A DNA stretch of 64,000 nt from Liolophura sinensis (Eukaryota; Mollusca; Polyplacophora; Chitonida; Chitonidae), in contig NC_088297.1 in the NCBI RefSeq assembly GCF_032854445.1, positions 6,511,991-6,575,990 of the forward strand. The letters run 5' to 3'. The notes under the pieces were generated by a model. The model had not been told where the DNA came from. It ran no database searches and saw only the letters and a list, made by a program, of their open reading frames with translations. The position numbers were made by a program, and so were the translations under genes. Position 1 is the first letter of the stretch. Each line of letters starts with the position of its first letter. Positions 29,671-41,446 of this stretch are shown one piece after another.

Positions 29671-32600
29671 TCCAGGTGGGCTGGGGAAGATCAGTTGTGG
29701 TGTGTTTGCTATACAGACTTGGGTGGGTTGTGGAAGGTGGGCTGTAGTGTGTTTATTATACAGACCTGGGTGGGCTGTGGAAGGTGATATATATTATGTT
29801 CATTTTACAGACCTGGGTGGGCTGTGGAGGTGGATTGCCGTGTGTTTATTGTACAGATCCAGGTGGGCCATGGAAGGTGGGTTGTAATGTGTTTATTGTA
29901 CAGATCCAGGTGGGCTGTGGAAGGTCAGTTGTAGTTTGTATGCTATACAGACTTGGGTGGGTTGTGGAAGGTGGGTTGTAGTGTGTTTATTATACAGACC
30001 TGGGTGGGTTGTGGAAGGTGGGTTGTAGTGCGTTTATTATACAGACCTGGGTGGGCTGTGGAGGGTGGGTTGTAGTGTGTTTATTATACAGACCTGGGTG
30101 GGTTGTGGAAAGATGGTTGTAGTGTGTTTATTATACATACCTGGGTGGGCTGTGGTAGGTGGGCTATAGTGTGTTTACTATACAGACCTGAGTGGGCTGT
30201 GGAAGGGCAGTTGTACCATGTTTATTGTACAGACCTGGGTGGGCTGTGGAAGGTGGGTTGTAGTGTGTTTATTCTACAGACCTGGGTGGGCTGTGGTAGG
30301 TGGGTTATAGTGTGTTTACTATACAGACCTGAGTGGGCTGTGGAAGGGCAGTTGTAGCATGTTTATTATACAGACCTGGGTGGGCTGTGGAAGGTGGGTT
30401 GAAGTCTGTTTATTATACAGACTTGGGTGGGCCATGGAAGGTGCATGGTAGCGTGTTTATTATTCACACCTGGGTGGGTCATGGAAGGTGGGTTGTAGTG
30501 TGTTTACTATACAGACCTGAGTGGGCTGTGGAAGGGCAGTTGTAGCATGTTTATTATACAGACCTGGGTGGGTTGTGGAAAGATGGTTGTAGTGTGTTTA
30601 TTATACATACCTGGGTGGGCTGTGGAAGGTGGGTTGAAATGTGTTTATTATACAGAGCTGGGTGGGCTGTGGAAGGGCAGTTGTAGCATGTTTATTGTAC
30701 AGACCTGGGTGGGCTGTGGAAGGTGGGTTGTAGTGTGTTTATTCTACAGACCTGGGTGGGCTGTGGTAGGTGGGTTATAGTGTGTTTACTATACAGACCT
30801 GAGTGGGCTGTGGAAGGGCAGTTGTAGCATGTTTATTATACAGACCTGGGTGGGCTGTGGAAGGTGGGTTGAAATCTGTTTATTATACAGACTTGGGTGG
30901 GCTGTGGAAGGGCAGTTGTAGCATGTTTATTGTACAGACCTGGGTGGGCTGTGGAAGGTGGGTTGTAGTGTGTTTATTCTACAGACCTGGGTGGGCTGTG
31001 GTAGGTGGGTTATAGTGTGTTTACTATACAGACCTGAGTGGGCTGTGGAAGGGCAGTTGTAGCATGTTTATTATACAGACCTGGGTGGGCTGTGGAAGGT
31101 GGGTTGAAGTCTGTTTATTATACAGACTTGGGTGGGCCATGGAAGGTGCATGGTAGCGTGTTTATTATTCACACCTGGGTGGGTCATGGAAGGTGGGTTG
31201 TAGTGTGTTTACTATACAGACCTGAGTGGGCTGTGGAAGGGCAGTTGTGGCATGTTTATTATACACACCTGAGTGGGTTGTGGAAAGATGGTTGTAGTGT
31301 GTTTATTATACAGACCTGGGTGGGCTGTGGAAGGTGGGTTGTAGTGTGTTTATTATACAGAGCTGGGTGGGCTGTGGAAGGGCAGTTGTAGCATGTTTAT
31401 TGTACAGACCTGGGTGGGCTGTGGAAGGTGGGTTGTAGTGTGTTTATTCTACAGACCTGGGTGGGCTGTGGTAGGTGTGTTGAAATGTGTTTATTATACA
31501 GACCTGGGTGGGCTGTGGAAGGTGGGTTGTAGTGTGTTTATTCTACAGACCTAGGTGGGCTGTGGTAGGTGGGTTATAGTGTGTTTACTATACAGACCTG
31601 AGTGGGCTGTGGAAGGGCAGTTGTAGCATGTTTATTATACAGACCTGGGTGGGCTGTGGAAGGTGGGTTGAAGTCTGTTTATTATACAGACTTGGGTGGG
31701 CCATGGAAGGTGCGTTGTAGCGTGTTTATTATTCACACCTGGGTGGGTCATGGAAGGTGGGTTGTAGTGTGTTTACTATACAGACCTGAGTGGGCTGTGG
31801 AAGGTCAGTTGTAGCATGTTTATTATACAGACCTGGGTGGGTTGTGGAAAGATGGTTGTAGTGTGTTTATTATACAGACCTGGGTGGGCTGTGGAAGGTG
31901 GGTTGAATTGTGTTTATTATACAGACCTGGGTGGGCTGTGGAAGGGCAGTTATAGCATGTTTATTGTACAGACCTGGGTGGGCTGTGGAAGGTGGGTTGT
32001 AGTGTGTTTATTCTACAGACCTGGGTGGGCTGTGGTAGGTGGGTTATAGTGTGTTTACTATACAGACCTGAGTGGGCTGTGGAAGGGCAGTTGTAGCATG
32101 TTTATTATACAGACCTGGGTGGGTTGTGGAAAGATGGTTGTAGTGTGTTTATTATACTGTGTTTACTATACAGACCTGAGTGGGCTGTGGAAGGGCAGTT
32201 GTAGCATGTTTATTGTACAGACCTGGGTGGGCTGTGGTAGGTGGGTTGAAATGTGTTTACTATACAGACCTGAGTGGGCTGTGGAAGGGCAGTTGTAGCA
32301 TGTTTATTATACAGACCTGGGTGGGTTGTGGAAAGATGGTTGTAGTGTGTTTATTATACATACCTGGGTGGGCTGTGGAAGGTGGGTTGAAATGTGTTTA
32401 TTATACAGACCTGGGTGGGCCATGGAAGGTGGGTTGTAGTGTGTTTATTGTACAGATCCAAGTGGGCTGTCGAAGGGCAGTTGTAGCTTGTTTATTATAC
32501 AGACTTGGGTGGGCTGTGGAAGGTCAGTTGTAGTGTGTTTATTATACAGACTTGGGTGGGCCGTGGAAGGTGGGTTGTAGTGTGTTTATTATACAGACTT

Positions 32601-35600
32601 GGGTGGGCTGTGGAGGGTGAGTTGTAGTCTGTTTATTATACAGACTTGGGTGGAATGTGGAAGGTGGCTTGTAGTGTGTTTATTATACAGACTTGGGTGG
32701 GCTGTGGAGGGTGGGTTGAAGTGTGTTTATTATACAGACCCAGGTGGGCTGTGGAAGGGGAGTTGTAGCTTGTTTATTATACAGACTTGGGTGGGTTGTG
32801 GAAGGTGGGTCGTAGTGTGTTTATTATACAGACCCAGGTGGGCTGTGGAAGGTGGGTTGAAATGTGTTTATTATACAGACCTGGGTGGGCCATGGAAGGT
32901 GGGTTGTAGTGTGTTTATTGTACAGACCTGGGTGGGCTGTCGAAGGGCAGTTGTAGCTTGTTTATTATACAGACTTGGGTGGGTTGTGGAAGGTGGGTCG
33001 TAGTGTGTTTATTATACAGATCCAGGTGGGCTGTGGAAGGTGGGTTGCAGTGTGTTTAATATACAGACCCGGGTGGGCTGTGGAGGGTGGGTTGTAGTGT
33101 GTTTATTATAGCGACCTGGGTGGCCTGTGAAAGGGCAGTTCTATCATGTTTATCATACAGACTTGGGTGGGCCGTGGAAGGTGGGTTGTAGTGTGTTTAT
33201 TATACAGACTTGGGTGGGCTGTGGAGGGTGAGTTGTAGTCTGTTTATTATACAGACTTGGGTGGAATGTGGAAGGTGGCTTGTAGTGTGTTTATTATACA
33301 GACTTGGGTGGGCTGTGGAGGGTGGGTTGTAGTGTGTTTATTATACAGACTTGGGTGGGCTGTGGAGGGTGGGTTGAAGTGTGTTTATTATACAGACCCA
33401 GGTGGGCTGTGGAAGGTGGGTTGTAGTGTGTTTATTATACAGACTTGGGTGGGCTGTGGAGGGTGAGTTGTAGTGTGTTTATTATACAGACTTGGGTGGA
33501 ATGTGGAAGGTGGGTTGTAGTGTGTTTATTATACAGATTTGGGTGGGCTGTGGAAGGTGGGTTGTAGTGTGTTTATTATACAGACTTGGGTGGGCTGTGG
33601 AAGGTGGGTTGTAGTGTGTTTATTATACAGACTTGGGTGGGCTGTGGAGGGTGAGTTGTAGTGTGTTTATTATACAGACTTGGGGGGAATGTGGAAGGTG
33701 GCTTGTAGTGTGTTCATTCTACAGACCTGGGTGGGCTGTGGTAGGTGGGTTATAGTGTGTTTACTATACAGACATGAGTGGGCTGTAGAAGGGCAATTGT
33801 AGCATATTTATTATACAGACCTGGGTGGGCTGTGGAAGGTGGGTTGAAGTCTGTTTATTATACAGACTTGGGTGGGCCATGGAAGGTGCGTTGTAGCGTG
33901 TTTATTATTCACACCTGGGTGGGTCATGGAAGGTGGGTTGTAGTGTGTTTACTATACAGAACTGAGTGGGCTGTGGAAGGGCAGTTGTAGCATGTTTATT
34001 ATACAGACCTGGGTGGGTTGTGGAAAGATGGTTGTGGTGTGTTTATTATACATACCTGGGTGGGCTGTGGAAGGTGGGTTGAAATGTGTTTATTATACAG
34101 ACCTGGGTGGGCTGTGGAAGGGCAGTTGTAGCATGTTTATTGTACAGACCTGGGTGGGCTGTGGAAGGTGGGTTGTAGTGTGTTTATTCTACAGACCTGG
34201 GTAAGCTGTGGTAGGTGGGTTGTAGTGTGTTTATTATACAGACTTGGGTGGGCTGTGGAGGGTGAGTTGTAGTCTGTTTGTTATACAGACTTGGGTGGAA
34301 TGTGGAAGGTGGCTTGTAGTGTGTTTATTATACAGACCTGGGTGGGCTGTGGAAGGTGGGTTGTAGTGTGTTTATTATACAGACTTGGGTGGGCTGTGGA
34401 GGGTGGGTTGAAGTGTGTTTATTATACAGACCCAGGTGGGCTGTGGAAGGTGGGTTGTAGTGTGTTTATTATACAGACTGGGGGGGCTGTGGAGGGTGAG
34501 TTGTAGTGTGTTTATTATACAGACTTGGGTGGAATGTGGAAGGTGGGTTGTAGTGTGTTTATTATACAGACTTGGGTGGGCTGTGGAAGGTGGGTTGTAG
34601 TGTGTTTATTATACAGACTTGGGTGGGCCGTGGAAGGTGGGTTGTATTGTGTTTATTATACAGACTTGGGTGGGCTGTGGAGGGTGAGTTGTAGTGTGTT
34701 TATTATACAGACTTGGGTGGAATGTGGAAGATGGCTTGTAGTGTGTTTATTAAACAGACTTGGGTGGGCTGTGGAAGGTGGGTTGTAGTGTGTTTATTGT
34801 ACAGACTTGGGTGGGCTGTGGAAGGTGAGTTGTAGTGTGTTTATTATACAGATCCAGGTGGGCTGTGGAAGGGCAGTTGTAGCATGTTTATTATACAGAT
34901 CCAGGTGGGTTGTGGAAGGTGGGTTGTAGTGTGTTTATTATACATAACTGGGTTGGCTGTGGAGGGTGGGTTGTAGTGTGTTATTGCACAGACCCAGGTG
35001 GGCTGTGAAGGGTGGGTTGTAGTGTGTTTATTATACAGACTTGGGTGGGTTGTGGAAAGTGAGTTGTAGTGTGTTTATTGTACAGACCTGGGTGGGCTGT
35101 GGAAGGGCAGTTGTTGCGTGCTAATTATACAGACCCAGGTGGGCTGTGGAAGGGCAGTTGTAGTGTGTTTATTATACAGACCTGGGTGGGATGTGGAAGG
35201 TGGGTTGTAGTGTGTTTATTATACAGACCTGAGTGGGATGTGGAAGTTGGGTTGTAGTGTGTTTATTATACAGACCTGGGTGGGCTGTGGAGGGTGGGTT
35301 GTAGCGTGTTTATTAAACAGACCCAGGTGGGCTGTGGAAGGTCAGTTGTAGTGTGTTTATTATACAGACCTGGGTGGGATGTGGAAGTTGGGTTGTGGTG
35401 TGTTTATTATACAGACCTGGGTGGGCTGTGGAGGGTGGGTTGTAGTGTGTTTATTATACAGAACTGGGTGGGATGTGGAAGGTGGGTTGTAGTGTGTTTA
35501 TTATACAGACCTGGATGGGCTGTGGAAGGTGGGTTGTAGTGTGTTTATTATACAGACCTGGGTGGGATGTGGAAGGTGGGTTGTAGTGTGTTTATTATAC

Positions 35601-37905
35601 AGATCCAGGTGGGCTGTGGAGGGTGAGTTGTAGCATGTTTATTATACAGATCCAGGTGGGTTGTGGAAGGTGGGTTGTAGTGTGTTTATTATACAGATCC
35701 AGGTGGGTTGTGGAAGGTGGGCTGTAGTGTGTTTATTATACATAACTGGGTTGGCTGTGGAGGGTGGGTTGTAGTGTGTTTATTATACATACCTGGGTGG
35801 GATGTGGCAGGTGGGTTGTAGTGTGTTTATTATACAGATCCAGGTGGGCTGTGGAGGGTGAGTTGTAGCATGTTTATTATACAGATCCAGGTGGGTTGTG
35901 GAAGGTGGGTTGTAGTGTGTTTATTATACATAACTGGGTTGGCTGTGGAGGGTGGGTTGTAGTGTGTTCATTGCACAGACCCAGGTGGGCTGTGAAGGGT
36001 GGGTTGAAATGTGTTTATTATATATAACTGAGTGGGCTGTGAAGGGTGGGTTGTAGTGTGTTTATTATACAGACCTGGGTGGGATGTGGAAGGTGGGTTG
36101 TAGTGTGTTTATTATACAGACCTGGGTGGGCTGTGGAAGGTGGGTTGTAGTGTGTTTACTATACAGACCTGAGTGGGCTGTGGAAGGGCAGTTGTAGCAT
36201 GTTTATTATACAGACCTGGGTGGGTTGTGGAAAGATGGTTGTAGTGTGTTTATTATACATACCTGGGTGGGATGTGGAAGGTGGGTTGTAGTGTGTTTTT
36301 TATACAGACCTGGGTGGGATGTGGAAGGTGGGTTGTAGTGTGTTTATTATACAGATCCAGGTGGGCTGTGGAGGGTGAGTTGTAGCATGTTTATTATACA
36401 GATCCAGGTGGGTTGTGGAAGGTGGGTTGTATTGTGTTTATTATACATAACTGGGTTGGCTGTGGAGGGTGGGTTGTAGTGTGTTCATTGCACAGACCCA
36501 GGTGGGCTGTGAAGGGTGGGTTGAAGTGTGTTTATTATATATAACTGAGTGGGCTGTGGAGGGTGGGTTGTAGTGTGTTTATTATACAGACTTGGGTGGG
36601 TTGTGGAAAGTGAGTTGTAGTGTGTTTATTGTACAGACCTGGGTGGGCTGTGGAAGGGCAGTTGTCGCGTGCTAAATATACAGACCCAGGTGGGCTGTGG
36701 AAGGGCAGTTGTAGTGTGTTTATTATACAGGCCTGAGTGGGCTGTGGAGGGTGGGTTGTAGTGTGTTTATTATACAGACCTGGGTGGGATGTGGAAGGTG
36801 GGTTGTAGTGTGTTTATTATACAGACCTGGGTGGGCTGTGGAGGGTGGGTTGTAGTGTGTTTATTATACATACCTGGGTGGGCTGTGGAAGGTGGGTTGT
36901 AGTGTGTTTATTATACAGACCTGGGTGGGCTGTGGAGGGTGGGTTGTAGTGTGTTTATTATACATACCTGGGTGGGCTGTGGAAGGTGGGTTGTAGTGTG
37001 TTTATTATACAGACCTGGGTGGGATGTGGAGGGTGGGTTGAAGTGTGTTTATTATATATAACTGAGTGGGCTGTGGAGGGTGGGTTGTAGTGTGTTTATT
37101 ATACAGACTTGGGTGGGTTGTGGAAAGTGAGTTGTAGTGTGTTTATTGTACAGACCTGGGTGGGCTGTGGAAGGGCAGTTGTCGCGTGCTAAATATACAG
37201 ACCCAGGTGGGCTGTGGAAGGGCAGTTTTAGTGTGTTTATTATACAGACCTGAGTGGGATGTGGAAGGTGGGTTGTAGTGTGTTTATTATACAGACCTGG
37301 GTGGGCTGTGGAAGGTGGGTTGTAGTGTGTTTATTATACAGACCTGGGTGGGCTGTGGAGGGTGGGTTGTAGTGTGTTTATTATACATACCTGGGTGGGC
37401 TGTGGAAGGTGGGTTGTAGTGTGTTTATTATACAGACCTGGGTGGGCTGTGGAGGGTGGGTTGTAGTGTGTTTATTATACAGACCTGGGTGGGCTGTGGA
37501 GGGTGGGTTGTAGTGTGTTTATTATACAGACCTGGGTTGGCTGTGGAGGGTGGGTTGTAGCGTGTTTATTATACAGACCCAGGTGGGCTGTGGAAGGTCA
37601 GTTGTAGTGTGTTTATTATACAGACCTGGGTGGGATGTGGAAGTTGGGTTGTAGTGTGTTTATTATACAGACCTGGGTGGGCTGTGGAGGGTGGGTTGTA
37701 GTGTGTTTATTATACAGTCCTGGGTGGGCTGTGAAAGGGCAGTTGTTGCGTGTTTATTATACAGACCTGGGTGGGCTGTGGAAGGGCAGTTGTTGCGTGC
37801 TAATTATACAGACTTGGGTGGGCTGTGAAAGGGCAGTTGTTGCGTGTTTATTATACAGACGTGGGTGGGCAATGGAAGGTGGGTTGTAGAGTGTTTATTT
37901 TACTA
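29671..37905. repeat. 47-bp G-rich satellite array, ~175 copies, 8.2 kb
   Basis: The unit contains GTGTGTTTATTATACAGACC, TGGGTGGGCTGTGGAAGGTG and GGTTGTA; successive TTTATTATAC phrases are 47 bp apart (for example 36061 and 36108). Variants (TTACTATACAGACCTGAGTGG, GGAAGGGCAGTTGTAGCATG, GGGCCATGGAAGGTGC) recur in fixed order, giving higher-order units of about 700 bp, for example starting near 30272 and 30974. Plus-strand frames of 60-134 residues are produced by the repeat phase (47 is not a multiple of 3, so the three frames rotate) and are not genes. Confidence 0.98.
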
Positions 37906-39297
37906 ATATTGGACCATGATATTTTGAGAAAAAAAAGATACAAAATGGGAATGAATCTGAATACTATATGTATTGGTTGGAGTTGGCTGGAGCTGGAGTT
38001 ATGAAGGCTATAGGCCTGCCATGTTGTTTGTTAGGGATAGGCATGGGCTATTGCAGTGTCTTTGTTGCATATATTGTACTTCTAACTGACAGCTAAGTGT
38101 TTTGTGGAGGAAAAAAAATGATTTCTTTTTGTTTAGCATGTCTTGAAATATTTCCATATAAAATATGTCATTTTCCACTACAGGTAATTTGTTGTAATGG
38201 GTGGCTTTCTGCTAGATACACTGTTGTTGTTGTGCAATGTCAGGTGTGGTATTTATTCTGTACCCTGGTGTGTTGTCATTCGCCATCAACGATCGACCAC
38301 ATTTGTGAAGGTAGTCTACAAAGCTACCCCCTTCCAAAGATCTAATGATGCTGGATTGTTGGACTTTAATCAAGAAATCTGCCCTGTGTGACATGGACAT
38401 GAATATGTCACATCCAGCAGGTGATTCTACATAGAGAGGAGAGCTGTGTTTTGGTGAGAAAACATGCCAGACTCCTCCAGCATCTCTCAACATTCCACGC
38501 AAGCTCAATGGCTCCATCAATTTGGTCCGGTTGTGTGGGGTAAACAGTTTCTAAAAATAGAAGGTTTGATACACTACGTATTGTATCCTGTGAATACTGT
38601 TGGTAAGGATGGCCCAGACTAAACCATTGTAAACATGATTGACAGTGTGAATGGGACTGTGGCTTTATAATAAATATATGTAACGATTAGTGTGTATTTA
38701 CATTTGGTATACAGCTTTATTGTGTTTTACACTAACAGACTTAAACTATTGCACAGTTTTACATGACCAACTGTACTTGGTCACATAAATGACAATATCA
38801 TTGTTTATATGTGCACATTATGTTTAATACTACTTGTAATAAGGCATAAATTTATATTTGTGTTAAGTTGTTTTAGCAGTATTGCCCACAAATGTTTAAT
38901 ATTTTACTCTTGTATATATTAATAGAAAACAAAAGCTTTTTATTGAAAATATTGAGAGAATGATCCCTGAGGACTGTCTCCAAACTGTCATGAAGCACTT
39001 TTCTGGAAGGAGTACCAAGCTCTGGTCGGAGAGAATGCACCCCAAGGGTATAGTACAATTGGTACAACGGTCAACCATTGGGGCTGGTTTGAAAGCTTGC
39101 CATGATGATACATGTAATTTAACATGTAAATGTAACATGAAAAAAAATCGCAGTGGGGACAATAGCACTTGTTGTTTTGTTGCTGGAGGAAACTGTGCTG
39201 GGTAATCCACCGGCCTTGGGCATGCTTATATTATGACAGAACGCAATGCATGGGGTATTGAATGAACCCAAGACTGCCCAACAGCACCCTGTGGTAC
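37906..39297. other. No clear gene; two weak coding candidates
   Basis: A minus frame at 38520-38212 (LRGMLRDAGGVWHVFSPKHS ...) and a plus frame at 38960-39205 with a Cys-rich end (CHDDTCNLTCKCNMKKN ... CCFVAGGNCAG) have protein-like composition. Neither has clear splice context or a family match that I can name. Confidence 0.35.
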
Positions 39298-39498
39298 TGC
39301 ATACTGTAACCGTTTTATTTATTTATTTGATTGGTGTTTTACGCCGTACTCAAGAATATTTCACTTACACAACGGCGGCCAGCATTATGGTGGGTGGAAA
39401 CCGGGCACAGCCCAGGGGAAACCCACGACCATCCGCAGGTTGGTGCCCAGACCTTCCCACTTACGCCCAGAGAGGAAGCCAGCATGCATACTGTAACC
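39298..39498 (-). mobile_element. tRNA-derived SINE with 14-bp target duplication
   Basis: The insert (39312-39484) is flanked by TGCATACTGTAACC at 39298-39311 and 39485-39498. On the plus strand it runs from TTTATTTATTTATTTGATTG through TTTACGCCGTACTCAAGAAT to GAGAGGAAGCCAGCA, so it is truncated before the B box. Confidence 0.95.
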
Positions 39499-41070
39499 AA
39501 GTGCCTAAGACGTTTGAGAAAGCAGAGGTTGCCTGCAAGCACCAGGATTGAACTTACACTTTGTTTGCCCGTGGGTGAGAGTCAAGCTGGTAACCATGCT
39601 TCATGTGGCTGTGTGCTATTACAAGACAACCTGAGGCATCCATGTAGGGGAACACGTAGTTGCACCGCCCACAACTGTCCCCACCGATGCTTGCCATATG
39701 TATGAAGAATGATGATTGAATGCTATGTGTAGGCCACGGAAATGAAGAGCACCTGATTAAGTATATATGTACCTGGAATGTAAGGATACAGCAGTTGTAT
39801 TTATGCTTTACAGGTGAGCCAACAATGAAAGTTGAAAGATGGAATGATGGAATTTTATTTTGTGATTTTCCTGTTTTTGAAGGCTTTTGGATCACATAAA
39901 TATGTCTTAAACAGGAACAATTACTGGGACAATCCACATGAGCCACAAATTAGATGATATTTGAGTTTTAGTTTTGTAGTGTTCTAAAACATTAGAAAAA
40001 AGATTTTGCCTGTAAAACAAAAATATTAATTGGTATGGCCTAAGACGTCACATACGTAATGCAAAGTTAAACAGTGTTGTACTACAAGGGTATAATCTGA
40101 TTTGAAAACACCAGAGTTAAATAACTGGGAGTGTGATTACCCACAACAGAATCCTTATAAAATCCTAGAAACACTTCATGATTTACCCGAGTGAAATAGG
40201 TATTGTACATCTTGATATGGTTCAGAGACCTCCAAGTTACCAAATGTTGGATGGTTGGATGTTTTTGGCTTTGGATGTCTTTTACAGATTGCAGCATTAG
40301 CCACATGGTTTACTGATGCCATAAGCTAAGACAAACGAAACTGAACATTATATATAAAACACAAAGTATTATTTTAAATAAAATAACAAACTTTATTTCA
40401 ATGAAATGATGATTTACAAGAAAACTGATGGATTGTATTACATGCACCGAGATTAAAACCAACTGAAACAAGCCTTATCACCGGGGATTTAGACTACCTG
40501 TGTATAAATAAGGTTTACTTCACAAATGGTGAAAATATACAATGAAGCATGAAAGTGTTCATAAAAGATGGTAGGATTAGTTGCACATGATGAATTTATC
40601 TGTCTCTAGTCATTTCAAAATGTTGTCTTCTGTTGTACTCAGGGGAGGAATGGAGAAGATCTGAAAACAAGAATAGATGATGTTTTAAAGCATAATACCC
40701 AAGCAGAATATTTTGCATGAACAGCATTATCTAAAACCATCTGGCACTGGGCTGATGTGAGAACACAGAATGGTTGTGGAAGTAGTAGTGTGCACTATAT
40801 AATGATAACTAGCTCTGGAGGAATGCACTTAACTGAAGCTAATGAGGCAATCATGAGCACTGACCCAGGATTTGATGACTCAGTAGTGCGGTACATAATT
40901 TAATTTGGCTTTTAGGATTTGCAAGTAAATTGCATGTGTTGTTGAATTTGGCAGAACGCTTCTAATTTATTTATCTGATAGTTTATTAATGCTATACTGA
41001 AGAAGTGTTGACTCATATAATGGTCATGAGTATTATGGGTTGATGAAACAGGAGTGCCCATGGAAAACCA
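39499..41070. other. No gene seen
   Basis: Non-coding, AT-rich; no repeats or domains recognised. Confidence 0.5.
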
Positions 41071-41262
41071 CAATTTATTTATTTGGTGTTTTACGCCAAA
41101 CCGAAGAATATTTCACTTATACGACAGCAGACAGCATTATGGTTAAAAGAAACTGGGCTCCAAACCCATGGCTATCTGCAAGTTGTTATCAATCCTTGCC
41201 ACCTAAGACCGCAGAGGACACGAGCTGACCGCGACTGCATTGGTGACAGGCGAATACCTTTG
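41071..41262 (-). mobile_element. Diverged tRNA-derived SINE
   Basis: TTTATTTATTTGGTGTTTTA, CGCCAAACCGAAGAATATTT, CACTTATACGACAGCAGACA, then a degraded body to GACCGCGACTGCATTGGTGA. Older than the 39.3-kb copy. Confidence 0.85.
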
Positions 41263-41351
41263 AATACAGCCAGCTGACTAGGGCCATACATGAGCTCTGT
41301 TAAAACTACAGCCGAGAGGAGATTGTGATGGGCGAGTTTTATGATGCTGCT

Positions 41352-41446
41352 AGTTTATTGACTTATTTGACTGGTGTTTTACAATGGACTGAGGAATATT
41401 TCACTGATATGACAGCGGCAAGCATTATGGTGGAAAACTGGTGAGA
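41352..41446 (-). mobile_element. Fragment of the same SINE
   Basis: TTTATTGACTTATTTGACTG, then GTGTTTTAC, GAGGAATATTTCACTGATAT and GCATTATGGTGG; only the 3' portion of the SINE is left. Confidence 0.8.

Noticed and set aside
29671-37905. Many plus-strand frames of 60-134 residues with repeated WVGCGRWVVVCLLYRP-like text
   Set aside because: They are the rotating frames of a 47-bp tandem repeat. Starts, stops and lengths follow repeat phase, and no non-repeat coding sequence is attached.
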